This document shows, piece by piece, positions 19,204-28,280 of a stretch of DNA of 64,000 nucleotides; within the stretch, counting starts at the first letter, position 1, and each line of letters starts with the position of its first letter. Origin of the DNA: Sphingomonadaceae bacterium (GTDB taxonomy: Bacteria; Pseudomonadota; Alphaproteobacteria; Sphingomonadales; Sphingomonadaceae); the NCBI GenBank assembly GCA_947472735.1, contig CANJBY010000003.1:1-64000 (forward strand). The letters run 5' to 3'. The notes under the pieces were generated by a model. That model saw only the letters and a list, made by a program, of their open reading frames with translations, had not been told where the DNA came from and did not search any database. The position numbers were made by a program, and so were the translations under genes.

Positions 19204-19400
19204 CTCAAGGGACCCCCAATAGGCCTTTCAGCCAGAACAACACTAAGACGAGGCTGCCTTGCGGTTATTGGAAGTCCCCTTGGGGCAGCGGGGGGTCGCT
19301 ATAAGCTGTCCCCCCTGAACTGCAAGTGAAAATGGGGCGGCGGTTTCTCAAAACTGCCGCCGCCGTGCCGGATGGACGAAAACAGGAATAATGGGTTGTT
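19204..19400 (-). promoter_or_regulatory. structured 5' leader of the decarboxylase gene, putative RNA switch
   Basis: 13-bp helix 19209..19221 / 19266..19278 (GGGACCCCCAATA vs TATTGGAAGTCCC on + strand; 11 Watson-Crick plus 2 G-U in RNA) ends 5 nt before the start codon; further hairpins at 19290..19315 and 19336..19364. Confidence 0.5.
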
Positions 19401-19524
19401 TCTAAAGTAAAATAATTATCCCCGGAATCCACCCCGATTTGCCGATTGAGTCCGTTTTGATGGTCTGTCCCGGCCCCAAACACCATCGTGCGAATCACCC
19501 CCAAACCGGGACGGTGGATTCGGC

Positions 19525-20457
19525 TCAGCCCAGCAGGCCCTCGGGGGTGGCGCCGCGAGACAGAGCGTGCGTCGGCCCGGCACTGAGGAACTGTTCCCCA
19601 CCTTGCGCCGCTGCGGCCAGTCCGGTCTCACGATAGAGCCGGGAACGAACGATCTCGCCAGCAAGGGGATTCACCGGAGCGCGGCCCTCGCGCGCAAAAC
19701 TGCGGAACGTGGCAATGTCGGCATCCCGGTCTGCGGTCACGTCGCCGAGGCGCTCCATGATGATCGGCACCGCCGCCGGGGTCCGCGCCGAATCCAGCGC
19801 CGATAGCAGCAGGATCCCGTCGAGCACGGCGGCCTTCGGCAGCGACACGCCCTTGAACAACACCGTCAGCGGAGTTCGCCCGGTGGAGTCGAACAGGAAG
19901 ACGTGGACATTGCCGGCCAAGGGAAACAGCCAGCCGCTGAAGTCCAGACCGGTGCCCTCCATCACCACTTCGATCATGCCGCCCGGCACGCGCCGGATCA
20001 TGCCGTAATCGTGAAACAGCTTGTCAGCCATCAGCAGCGAAGGGCGGGAGGTGCGCCAGAATCCCTCGTAGGCGCCGCCGCGATGCTCAAGCTCGGGCCG
20101 GGCCGCTTCGAGAAACGCGGCAAGCGGACCGGTGTCTGCCGGCAGGCCAGCGCCGGTGGTTTCCGGTATGGCTATGCCAAGTCGCGCGGCCAGCGACGAT
20201 GTTTATTCAAACCAGTCCGCCATGGAAAAATCGCTCAGCCGCTCATTCAGCAGGGCCGTGAGCCGGGTCAGATTGTGCTCGGTGGGATGGACAGCGCCGG
20301 AGAGCCATCGCCCCACCAGGGACTTGTCGACACCGAGCCGGCTGGCCAGCTCGACGCGGCTGAGCGAGGCTGCTCGCAGGCCAAGGGTGAGCTTGGCGGC
20401 CAGATCCCTGATCGGCTCCATTCGCACAAACTCTATGCCTCCCGGGCGCAAATGCAA
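19525..20457 (-). pseudogene. XRE-family HTH regulator with conserved C-terminal domain, interrupted by one in-frame TAA (20203..20205)
   Basis: ORF 20203..20457 (HTH: LASRLGVDKSLVGRWLSG) and ORF 19525..20031 are in the same frame, separated by TAA plus 57 open codons (TSSLAARLGIAIPETTGAG...GFWRTSRPSLL). Confidence 0.75.
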
Positions 20458-20570
20458 CCAGATGCAACGGGTGCAACGCGATGTGCGCGTCGCTGCGCCT
20501 CACCGCATCGCCTCGCCCCGCCCATCATCGCAAGCATCGGGTCGCACCGATGCATGAAGGGGGAAACATC

Positions 20571-21152
20571 ATGTACGCTTCAAGAACCACAATGGCGCTC
20601 GCACTTGCCGCTGTCGCACTGGGCGGCTGCTCGACCAAGGCGCGCAATTTTTCCGCGCAAGTCGCCACGCCGATTACCGACCGCACTGCCTTTGAAAACG
20701 ATTACCGCACCTGCCAGACGCTCGTTCGTGCAGGACACAAGTCCGGCTTTCAAGCCGCGGCAGGAGCAGCAGTCGTCAGTGCTGCGGTGATCGGCGGTGG
20801 AGTAGCGGTCGGAGCTAGCGCGGTGAGCGGCGCAGTTTACGCCGGTTGGTCAGAATGGGCCGCGGGACTCGGCACCGCGATGGGTGCCGCCACCGTCTTT
20901 GTTGGCGCGGCAGGCTTCGGGGTGACCCGTCTGATCCGCTCCGGAAACGAGCGCAAGTTCCGCCGGGCGATGACCACCTGCCTCTCCGAATATGGCTATT
21001 CGGTGGAAAGCTGGACCAAGCTGCGCAAGCGTGAAGATCCCGCCGCACACGCCGCTTCGGTCGCCGTGCTGGCCGCTCCCGCCCCGATCGCTCCGGCCAG
21101 TCCCGCGCCGGAAGCCGCGCCTGCGGCCGAAGCTGCGCCAGCCGCACAGTAA
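20571..21152 (+). CDS. putative lipoprotein with glycine-zipper-like hydrophobic segment
   Basis: Lipobox ALGGCSTKA; AAAGAAVVSAAVIGGGVAVGASAVSGAVYAG. Confidence 0.65.
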   Translation: MYASRTTMALALAAVALGGCSTKARNFSAQVATPITDRTAFENDYRTCQTLVRAGHKSGFQAAAGAAVVSAAVIGGGVAVGASAVSGAVYAGWSEWAAGLGTAMGAATVFVGAAGFGVTRLIRSGNERKFRRAMTTCLSEYGYSVESWTKLRKREDPAAHAASVAVLAAPAPIAPASPAPEAAPAAEAAPAAQ

Positions 21153-21198
21153 CCCCCCGCCCGAGGCCCGACCTGTCGCAGGTCGGCAGCCGAAGGCC

Positions 21199-21231
21199 AG
21201 ACCCCGTCCCGCTTTAATCGGGGCGGGGTCT
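21199..21231. terminator. bidirectional hairpin between convergent genes
   Basis: AGACCCCGTCCCG-CTTTAAT-CGGGGCGGGGTCT: 13-bp stem with one G-T pair. Confidence 0.55.
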
Positions 21232-22430
21232 CAGCTCAGACGGTTGCGGAAGTCCTCCCAACCGAAGCGCTTGATGCAGTCCAGCGCATCGCTCTCGCTG
21301 TCCCACAACCAGATCGAGGGCAGCGGCACCCCGTTGAAGGTCGTGGTCTTGACCATCGAGTAATGCGCCTGGTCGAGGAAGGCGAAGCGGCGGCCTGGTG
21401 CGACCTCACCAGCGAAGCGGTAATCGCCGATTACGTCCCCCGCGAGGCAGGACGGTCCGCCGAGCCGCACCGCGCCGCCATCGCCCTCGTCCACCGCTTC
21501 CGGGTCCGGCGTGAGCTCGCCGAGCATGGCGGGGCGATAGGGCGCTTCGATCACATCGGGCATGTGGCAAGTGGCCGATACATCGGTAATCGCCAGCGGC
21601 ATCCCGTTCCAGTGCGTATCGAGTATTGTCCCGACGAGGATACCGGCATCGAGCGCCACGGCCTCGCCCGGCTCAAGATAGACCTCGGCCCCGGTATCGT
21701 CCTTCAGGTCGAGCAGAAACTGGACCAGCTCGTCGCGCTGATAATCGGCTCTGGTAATGTGATGCCCACCACCAAGGTTGATCCACTTGAACTCACCAAA
21801 AAACGGCTCGAGATAATCGAAGGCGACGTCCCAGGTCCGGGCGAGCGGGGCGAAATCCTGTTCGCACAGCGTGTGCATGTGCAGCCCATCGACCAGCGCC
21901 ATATGCTCGTCGGTCAACTGATCGATCGGGAATCCGAGCCGCGAATGCGGGGCGCACGGATCATAGCGCGGTACTTCGCCCTCGGGATGGAGCGGGTTGA
22001 TCCGAAGGCCGATCTCGAAGCTCTCGCCCCGGCTGCGCGCCGCATCGATGATCGCGCTGCAGCGGATGATCTGCTGCGGCGAATTGAAGATCACGTGATC
22101 CGACAGGCGCAGGATCTCGTCGAGGTCTTCGGGCTTGTAGGCCGCGCAATACGTGCTGATCTCGCCATCATAGAACTCGCCCGCCAGCCGCGCTTCCCAC
22201 AGGCCCGAAGCGCAGGTCCCATCAAGATATTCGCCGATAATCGGCGCGGTAGACCACATCGAGAAGGCCTTGAGCGCCGCCAGCATCTTGACCCCGGCCC
22301 GGTCCCGGACATCGGCGAGGATCGACAGGTTCTGCCTGAGACGCGCTGCATCGACGACGAATGCGGGGCTATCGACGCGGGCGAGGTCAAATTGGGCGAA
22401 TGCGCCCGGGTCACCGGCTCTGGTTTCCAT
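21231..22430 (-). CDS. nspC: carboxynorspermidine (carboxyspermidine) decarboxylase
   Basis: SPAFVVDAARLRQNLSIL, AALKAFSMWS, LHMHTLCEQ, NLGGGHHITR, LEPGEAVALDAG; adjacent to saccharopine-dehydrogenase-like gene. Confidence 0.9.
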   Translation of the reverse strand: METRAGDPGAFAQFDLARVDSPAFVVDAARLRQNLSILADVRDRAGVKMLAALKAFSMWSTAPIIGEYLDGTCASGLWEARLAGEFYDGEISTYCAAYKPEDLDEILRLSDHVIFNSPQQIIRCSAIIDAARSRGESFEIGLRINPLHPEGEVPRYDPCAPHSRLGFPIDQLTDEHMALVDGLHMHTLCEQDFAPLARTWDVAFDYLEPFFGEFKWINLGGGHHITRADYQRDELVQFLLDLKDDTGAEVYLEPGEAVALDAGILVGTILDTHWNGMPLAITDVSATCHMPDVIEAPYRPAMLGELTPDPEAVDEGDGGAVRLGGPSCLAGDVIGDYRFAGEVAPGRRFAFLDQAHYSMVKTTTFNGVPLPSIWLWDSESDALDCIKRFGWEDFRNRLS

Positions 22431-22446
22431 GGCTAGGCAGCCTTTC

Positions 22447-23658
22447 TCAGAACGCCACCGGTCCCGGCAATTCCTTCACCTGCCAGGGCAGTCCGTGCTC
22501 ATTGAGCATCTCCATGAAGGGATCGGGGTCCATCTGCTCCATGTTGAACACGCCCTCTCCGGCCCATGCGCCGGTCAGCATCATCGCCGCGCCGATCATC
22601 GCCGGAACGCCAGTGGTGTAGCTGATCGCCTGATTACCGGTTTCGGCATAGGCCTCTTCATGGTCGCAGATCTGGTAGATGTAGAAGGTCTTTTCGCCCG
22701 ATCCATCCAGCGCCTCGCCGGTGGCGATGTCGCCGATATTGGTCTTGCCCTTGGTGGTCGGCCCCAGCGTTTCCGGCTTGGGCAGCACGGCGGCGAGGAA
22801 CTGCAGCGGGACGATCTGCTGGCCCTGGTATTCGATCGGCTCGATCCCGATCATGCCGACGTTCTTCAGCACAGTGAGGTGGTTGATATAGGCATCGCCG
22901 AAGGTCATCCAGAAGCGGGCGCGCTCCAGCTCGGGGATGAACCGGGCGAGGCTTTCAAGCTCCTCGTGATACATCATGTACATGTTCTTCGGGCCGACCG
23001 CCTCGAAGTCGAACGCCACTTTTTTCGCCAGCGGCGGGGTCTCGACGAACTGGCCGTTCTCCCAGTGCCGCGCATTGGCGGTGACTTCGCGGATGTTGAT
23101 TTCCGGGTTGAAATTGGTCGCGAAGGCCTGCCCGTGATCGCCGCCGTTGCAATCGAGTATGTCGAGCTGGCGGATAGTCTTCAGCTTGTGCTTCTTGAGC
23201 CACATCGCGAAGACGCTGGTCACCCCCGGATCGAAGCCGGAGCCGAGCAACGCCATAATCCCGCGTGCCTTGAAGCGGGCATGCAGGTTCCACTGCCAGG
23301 AATATTCGAACTTCGCGACGTCCTTCGGCTCATAGTTCGCGGTGTCGAGGTAATCGACGCCGGTGTTGAGGCACGCCTCCATGATCGTGAGGTCCTGGTA
23401 TGGCAGCGCCAGGTTGACCACCAACTTCGGACCGATCTGCTCGATCAAAGCAGACAGCGCGGGCACGTCCTCCGCGTCGATCGCATGGGTGGCGACGGTT
23501 ACCCCGCAGCGCTGCTTCACCGAATCGGCAATCGCATCGCATTTCGAAAGGGTACGGCTGGCGAGATGGATCTCGCTGAAGATGCCCGGATTGAAGGCCA
23601 TCTTGTGCACGCAAACCGAGCTGACCCCGCCCGCGCCGATCACCAGAACCTTGCTCAA
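22447..23658 (-). CDS. saccharopine dehydrogenase family protein (carboxynorspermidine/carboxyspermidine dehydrogenase)
   Basis: SKVLVIGAGGVSSVCVHKMA, FDPGVTSVFAMW, LDCNGGDHG; likely TTG start at 23658 preceded by a GGAG-type RBS. Confidence 0.9.
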   Translation of the reverse strand: MSKVLVIGAGGVSSVCVHKMAFNPGIFSEIHLASRTLSKCDAIADSVKQRCGVTVATHAIDAEDVPALSALIEQIGPKLVVNLALPYQDLTIMEACLNTGVDYLDTANYEPKDVAKFEYSWQWNLHARFKARGIMALLGSGFDPGVTSVFAMWLKKHKLKTIRQLDILDCNGGDHGQAFATNFNPEINIREVTANARHWENGQFVETPPLAKKVAFDFEAVGPKNMYMMYHEELESLARFIPELERARFWMTFGDAYINHLTVLKNVGMIGIEPIEYQGQQIVPLQFLAAVLPKPETLGPTTKGKTNIGDIATGEALDGSGEKTFYIYQICDHEEAYAETGNQAISYTTGVPAMIGAAMMLTGAWAGEGVFNMEQMDPDPFMEMLNEHGLPWQVKELPGPVAF

Positions 23659-23705
23659 TGCGCTTCTCCTTTGCAGCCGCAAGCAAGCGCAGATAGATCG
23701 CTGGC

Positions 23706-24683
23706 ATGACAGCACAACCGCAACGCAGCCCGACCGCCGCCGGGGTGGCCCGGGCCATGGACAAGATTGCGGCGCTGCTGCCGCGCACGCCCTTGCTCCC
23801 GCTCGAGATCGACGGGACGACCGTGTGGTGCAAGGCGGAGAGCCTCCAGCCCGTCGGCGCTTTCAAGATTCGCGGTGCGTGGCACCGCCTGAGCGACCTT
23901 TCGCAAGCCGAGCGCGAGGCCGGGGTGGTTGGCGTATCGAGCGGAAACCATGCGCAGGGCGTGGCCTGGGCGGCGAAGCGGCTGGGGATTCCGGCCACGA
24001 TCGTCATGCCGGTCGATGCCCCGCAGGTGAAGCTCGACGCGACCCGGGCCTACGGCGCCGAGGTGGTGCTTTATGACCGGCCCGGCGGGGAGGACCGCGA
24101 TGCCTTGGCGGAGACGCTGTGCGCCCAGCGCGGGGCGACGCTGGTCCACGCCTATGCCGATCCCTGGGTGATCGAGGGACAGGGGACCGCCGGGCTGGAG
24201 ATCGCTGCACAACTGGCCGAGCGCGGACTGGGTTTGCCGACCCGGATCGTCGCGCCTTGCGGCGGCGGCGGGCTTACAGCGGGCCTTGCCCTCGCCTGCC
24301 CGGATGCAGAGATCGTCCCGGTCGAGCCGGAAGGCTGGGACGACGTGCGCCTGAGCCTTGCGACCGGCGAGATCCAGCGTGTGCCCGTCAATGCCCCGCC
24401 TACGCCTTGCGATGCCTTGCAGACCCCCGCGACCTGGCCGATCAACTTCGCGGTCCTGAAGGAGCGGTGCGCCTATGGCCTGATGGTGACCCCGGCGGAA
24501 GTCCGGGCGGCCCAGCGACTGGCTTTTGCGCGGTTGCACCTGGTGATCGAACCCGGTGGCGCAGCAGCACTAGCCGCGGTGTTGGCGGGCAAGGCGGCGC
24601 ACGACGGCACAACCGCCGTGCTGCTGACCGGCGGCAACACCGACGCGGCGGCCTTTGCCAAGGTCATTGCTTCGACTGATTAG
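23706..24683 (+). CDS. threonine ammonia-lyase-like PLP-dependent dehydratase
   Basis: ESLQPVGAFKIRGAWHRL (PLP Lys), SSGNHAQGVAWAAK, CGGGGLTAG. Confidence 0.88.
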   Translation: MTAQPQRSPTAAGVARAMDKIAALLPRTPLLPLEIDGTTVWCKAESLQPVGAFKIRGAWHRLSDLSQAEREAGVVGVSSGNHAQGVAWAAKRLGIPATIVMPVDAPQVKLDATRAYGAEVVLYDRPGGEDRDALAETLCAQRGATLVHAYADPWVIEGQGTAGLEIAAQLAERGLGLPTRIVAPCGGGGLTAGLALACPDAEIVPVEPEGWDDVRLSLATGEIQRVPVNAPPTPCDALQTPATWPINFAVLKERCAYGLMVTPAEVRAAQRLAFARLHLVIEPGGAAALAAVLAGKAAHDGTTAVLLTGGNTDAAAFAKVIASTD

Positions 24684-24751
24684 TTGCAATTGACAACGCA
24701 ATAATCCCGTCGCACCTTCGCCGCCTCGTTTCCACGAGGGGGAGAATTGCA

Positions 24752-25201
24752 ATGCAGGCGCAAATGCTCGCACCAGCCGCGGTGCTGGTGCTGTGGTCGC
24801 TGATCGTGATGCTGTGGATGGCGCGGACGCGCTTTGCCGCTTTCGGCCAGGTCGGCGTCGACCTGAAGACCGCCAAGCCCGGTGGGCGCGGTCAGAACCT
24901 TGAAGGCGTGCTGCCCGACGAGGTGAACTGGAAAGCGCACAACTACGCGCATCTCATGGAGCAGCCGACGATCTTCTACCCGACAGTGGTGATCCTCGCG
25001 CTGACCGGCCCCGTCGCAGCCGATGTCGCCTTGGCTTGGGCCTATGTGCTGCTGCGGGTGGCCCATTCACTGTGGCAGGCGACCGTCAACCGCATCCCGG
25101 TGCGCTTCACGTTGTTCCTGCTGTCCAGCCTGTGTCTGATCGCCCTGGCGATCCGGGCGGCCATGGCCACACTGTTCGTCACGCCGGCGCTGGCCGGTTG
25201 A
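24752..25201 (+). CDS. MAPEG family membrane protein
   Basis: KAHNYAHLMEQPTIFYP and RVAHSLWQATVNRIPVRFTLF. Confidence 0.85.
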   Translation: MQAQMLAPAAVLVLWSLIVMLWMARTRFAAFGQVGVDLKTAKPGGRGQNLEGVLPDEVNWKAHNYAHLMEQPTIFYPTVVILALTGPVAADVALAWAYVLLRVAHSLWQATVNRIPVRFTLFLLSSLCLIALAIRAAMATLFVTPALAG

Positions 25202-25225
25202 TCACTGCAACAAGGGGATAATGAG

Positions 25226-25666
25226 ATGATCGGAATGGAAATCCTCCAGCCCGTGGTCGCGCTGGCCGCCTGGACCATGGTGATGTGGGTCTGGATGTAC
25301 GCCACCCGCATCCCGGCGATGCAGGCCGCCAGGATCGATCCTGACAAGCTTGCCGCCGACCCTTCAACCACGCTTGACGATATCCTGCCAGCCAAGGTCC
25401 AGTGGAAATCGCATAACTACAATCACCTGCATGAAGCGCCGACCGTATTCTATGCGGTCGCACTGGTGCTGGCGATTGTCGGTGCCGATGCGGGCGATGG
25501 CACCAATGTGGCGATTGCCTGGGCCTATGTCGGCCTGCGGGTGATCCACTCGCTGGTGCAGGCGATCGTCAACAAGGTGATGCTGCGCTTCATCATCTTC
25601 ACCCTGTCCAGCTTGTGCCTGATGGCCTTGGTGGTGCGGGCGGCGATGGTGGTGTTCGCGGCTTAG
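25226..25666 (+). CDS. MAPEG family membrane protein (paralogue of preceding gene)
   Basis: KSHNYNHLHEAPTVFYA and RVIHSLVQAIVNKVMLRFIIFTLSSLCLMAL, colinear with the upstream gene. Confidence 0.87.
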   Translation: MIGMEILQPVVALAAWTMVMWVWMYATRIPAMQAARIDPDKLAADPSTTLDDILPAKVQWKSHNYNHLHEAPTVFYAVALVLAIVGADAGDGTNVAIAWAYVGLRVIHSLVQAIVNKVMLRFIIFTLSSLCLMALVVRAAMVVFAA

Positions 25667-26898
25667 CGAACGAACAGGCTGGCCAGTTCCACGTGGGTCG
25701 ACCAGCGGAACTGGCCGACCGGGCGGACCTCGGCCAGCCGGTAGCCGCCCTCTATCAAGGTCTGTCCGTCGCGCGCCCAGCTGGAAGGGTTGCAGCTGAT
25801 GTAGACGATCCGTTCGACGCTGCTTTGCGCCAGCCGCTCAATCTGGTCGCGCGCGCCGGCGCGGGGGGGATCGAGCAGCACCGCGGCAAAGCGGTTCAGC
25901 TCGTCAGGCAGCAGCGGGTTGCGGAACAGGTCGCGATGCATGGCGTGGACCGGCAGGCCGGCCTGCGCCGCTGCGGCCTTGCAGGCGAGATGGGCGTCGC
26001 GTGCGGCTTCGACCGCCAGCACCTTGGTTACGGGGCCGGCCAGCGCAAAGGCAAACGTCCCGAGCCCGGCGAACAGATCGGCCACGGCAGGAGTGTCCGC
26101 CAGCCATTCGCGCGCAGCCGAAACCAGCGCCGCTTCGCCGTCCGCGGTGGCTTGCAAAAAGGAGCCCGGAGGGAAGGGCACGCTGATCCCGGACAGCGAA
26201 ACCGTCACGGGATGCGGCTCCCACACCACCTCGGCACCATATCCCTGATCGAGCACCAGCCGGGCTAGGCCATGTGCCTTGGCGAAATCCAGCAGTAGTT
26301 CAGTCGCAGCGAGGCCCTCTACCGTCACTCCCTTGATCCCGAGATCAAGGCCCTGCTCGGTCATCGCCAGCTCGATGTCGGCGGCGAGCCGGGCATGGGT
26401 GTGTCTGCCTTTGCCTTGCCCCTTGCCCTGCCCGACCCGGATCAGAAGCTTGCGTAGCGGCGGCAGGATCGCCACGAGTTCCGGCACCAGCACCGGGCAT
26501 TCACCCAGCTCCACCAGCCGGTGCGATTTCGCCTCGCGATATCCGATCACGATCCGCCCGGCGGAGCTTTCCGCCCGTAACGAGGCGCGGCGGCGACTGG
26601 CCGGCGGCGAGAGCTGTGGCGGCGTGATCAATCCTGCGCCCAGCCCGTGCGCGCTTGAAGCATTGGCGACCCGCGCCGCAACGAACTCGGCCAGCGATGT
26701 CTCGTCGAGTTGCTGCAACTGGCAACCGCCGCAGCGTCCGTAATGCCGGCACGCCGGGGCGACATGGTGCGGTCCCGGCTGGATCGTGCCATCGGGCAGC
26801 AGAAGGTCACCCGGCGCGCTGCCCCAGGCAAAGCGTCCCGAGGCGGTGACGCCGTCGCCCTTGGCGGCGATGCGGATGATTTCTTCAGGTTCGCTCAC
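25663..26898 (-). CDS. class I SAM-dependent RNA (uracil-5) methyltransferase, TrmA/RlmC/RlmD family
   Basis: CRHYGRCGGCQLQQL (Fe-S Cys), DLFAGLGTFAFAL, LLDPPRAGARDQI, VYISCNPSSWARD; GTG start. Confidence 0.9.
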   Translation of the reverse strand: MSEPEEIIRIAAKGDGVTASGRFAWGSAPGDLLLPDGTIQPGPHHVAPACRHYGRCGGCQLQQLDETSLAEFVAARVANASSAHGLGAGLITPPQLSPPASRRRASLRAESSAGRIVIGYREAKSHRLVELGECPVLVPELVAILPPLRKLLIRVGQGKGQGKGRHTHARLAADIELAMTEQGLDLGIKGVTVEGLAATELLLDFAKAHGLARLVLDQGYGAEVVWEPHPVTVSLSGISVPFPPGSFLQATADGEAALVSAAREWLADTPAVADLFAGLGTFAFALAGPVTKVLAVEAARDAHLACKAAAAQAGLPVHAMHRDLFRNPLLPDELNRFAAVLLDPPRAGARDQIERLAQSSVERIVYISCNPSSWARDGQTLIEGGYRLAEVRPVGQFRWSTHVELASLFVR

Positions 26899-28280
26899 AG
26901 GCAGGTCGCGTAGGCGCTCTGTACCTTGTCGGCAAGTTGCCCGGCGGAAAATGCGGGCGGGCAGAGCCGCGCTGCTTCGGCGTGGAGCCACACGCCCTGA
27001 CAAGCCGCCTCGAACGGTTCGACCCCGCACGCGAGGCGGCTGGCGATCGTCCCGGCGAGGACGTCCCCCGTTCCGGCGGTCGAGAGCCAGCTCGATGCGC
27101 GCGCAGCCAGACGGAGGCGGCCGTCGGGGGCGGCGATGACGGTGTCAGGTCCTTTGGCGACAATGATCATGCCGCTGGCCCGCGCAAGTTCAGCCGCACG
27201 ATCGGGTTTCGACCCGAAGCCAGTGCAATCGAATGTTCGCTCCAGCACCGTGAGCTCGCCCTCGTGCGGAGTCGCGATGACTGGCGCGATGTGCTCCGCA
27301 AGTTGGCGCGCACCGAGCAGCACCAAAGCGTCCGCATCGAGCACCGAGGCGATCCCGAATCCGAGCGCTAGGGCCAGCCGCTCGCGCGCTTCGCCATTGC
27401 GGCCCAGGCCAGGCCCGACCAGGAGCGCCGCAAAGCGCCCGTCATCCAGCGCATCAGCCAGCGGCGCCGTATCGACCACGAGGTCAGCGGGAGCCTGCAC
27501 AGAATGTTCAGCCAGCAGTTTCACATAACCAGCCCCAGCGCCTTGCGCTGCCCGGGCCGAAAGCATCGCCGCCCCGGGCATGGCTCCGCCGATCACGCCG
27601 AGCAGACCACGGACGTACTTGTGGGCATCGGCCGGCGGCGGGGGCAGGTGCGGCTTGCGAACCACCTCCGCAGCTCCCGGGACTGGCGCGGCACCGATGT
27701 CCACCAGCCGCAAGATGCCCATTGCTGCGCTCGCCGGCATCAGGAAATGCGCGAACTTCCACGCGCCCAGCGCGATAGTGAGCTGGTAGTCCGGCAGGCC
27801 GACGTTGAGCATCATGCCACTGTCGCTGTCGACCCCGCTCGGCAAGTCGATGGCGATGCGGTGGGGATGCGTTGCGCCTAGGTCGGTGAGCAGCGCCAGG
27901 TGCTCGGCTGACAAAGGCCGAACCAGCCCGCTGCCGAACAGGCAGTCGACCAGCACCTCGCCGCCGCTGCCGCCGATCTCGCCGCGATAAAGGGAGCGCG
28001 CATTGATCGCCGCCGGAGTGCCTGGCTCGGCTCCGGTCACGACCCGCACCGGAGTGCCCCGCCGGCGCAGCTCCTCGGCAATCACATACCCATCGCCGCC
28101 GTTGTTCCCCGGCCCGCACAGCACGGTGACCGGGCGGTGCCCTGCGATCCGCCAGACGTAATCCGCCGCACCTCGCCCCGCGACGTCCATCAGCGCCTCG
28201 ACGCTGGTACCCGCAGCAATCAGCGCCTCTTCGGCGACGCGCATCTGCGCCACGGTCAGGATCTGGTCAGCGGGTGGCAT
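26895..28280 (-). CDS. nnr: bifunctional NAD(P)H-hydrate epimerase / ADP-dependent dehydratase
   Basis: YjeF N-domain VLCGPGNNGGDGYVIA and C-domain LSTAGTGDVLAGTIAS. Confidence 0.93.
   Translation of the reverse strand: MPPADQILTVAQMRVAEEALIAAGTSVEALMDVAGRGAADYVWRIAGHRPVTVLCGPGNNGGDGYVIAEELRRRGTPVRVVTGAEPGTPAAINARSLYRGEIGGSGGEVLVDCLFGSGLVRPLSAEHLALLTDLGATHPHRIAIDLPSGVDSDSGMMLNVGLPDYQLTIALGAWKFAHFLMPASAAMGILRLVDIGAAPVPGAAEVVRKPHLPPPPADAHKYVRGLLGVIGGAMPGAAMLSARAAQGAGAGYVKLLAEHSVQAPADLVVDTAPLADALDDGRFAALLVGPGLGRNGEARERLALALGFGIASVLDADALVLLGARQLAEHIAPVIATPHEGELTVLERTFDCTGFGSKPDRAAELARASGMIIVAKGPDTVIAAPDGRLRLAARASSWLSTAGTGDVLAGTIASRLACGVEPFEAACQGVWLHAEAARLCPPAFSAGQLADKVQSAYATCL

Noticed and set aside
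19265-19504. 79-aa minus-strand ORF within the decarboxylase leader, considered as a leader peptide
   Set aside because: No polyamine-sensing or arrest-like motif visible and it spans the structured region; kept only as an alternative to test, not annotated as CDS.
24690-24695. TTGACA as a -35 box for the MAPEG genes
   Set aside because: A hexamer at the expected -10 spacing is not convincing, so no promoter was called.
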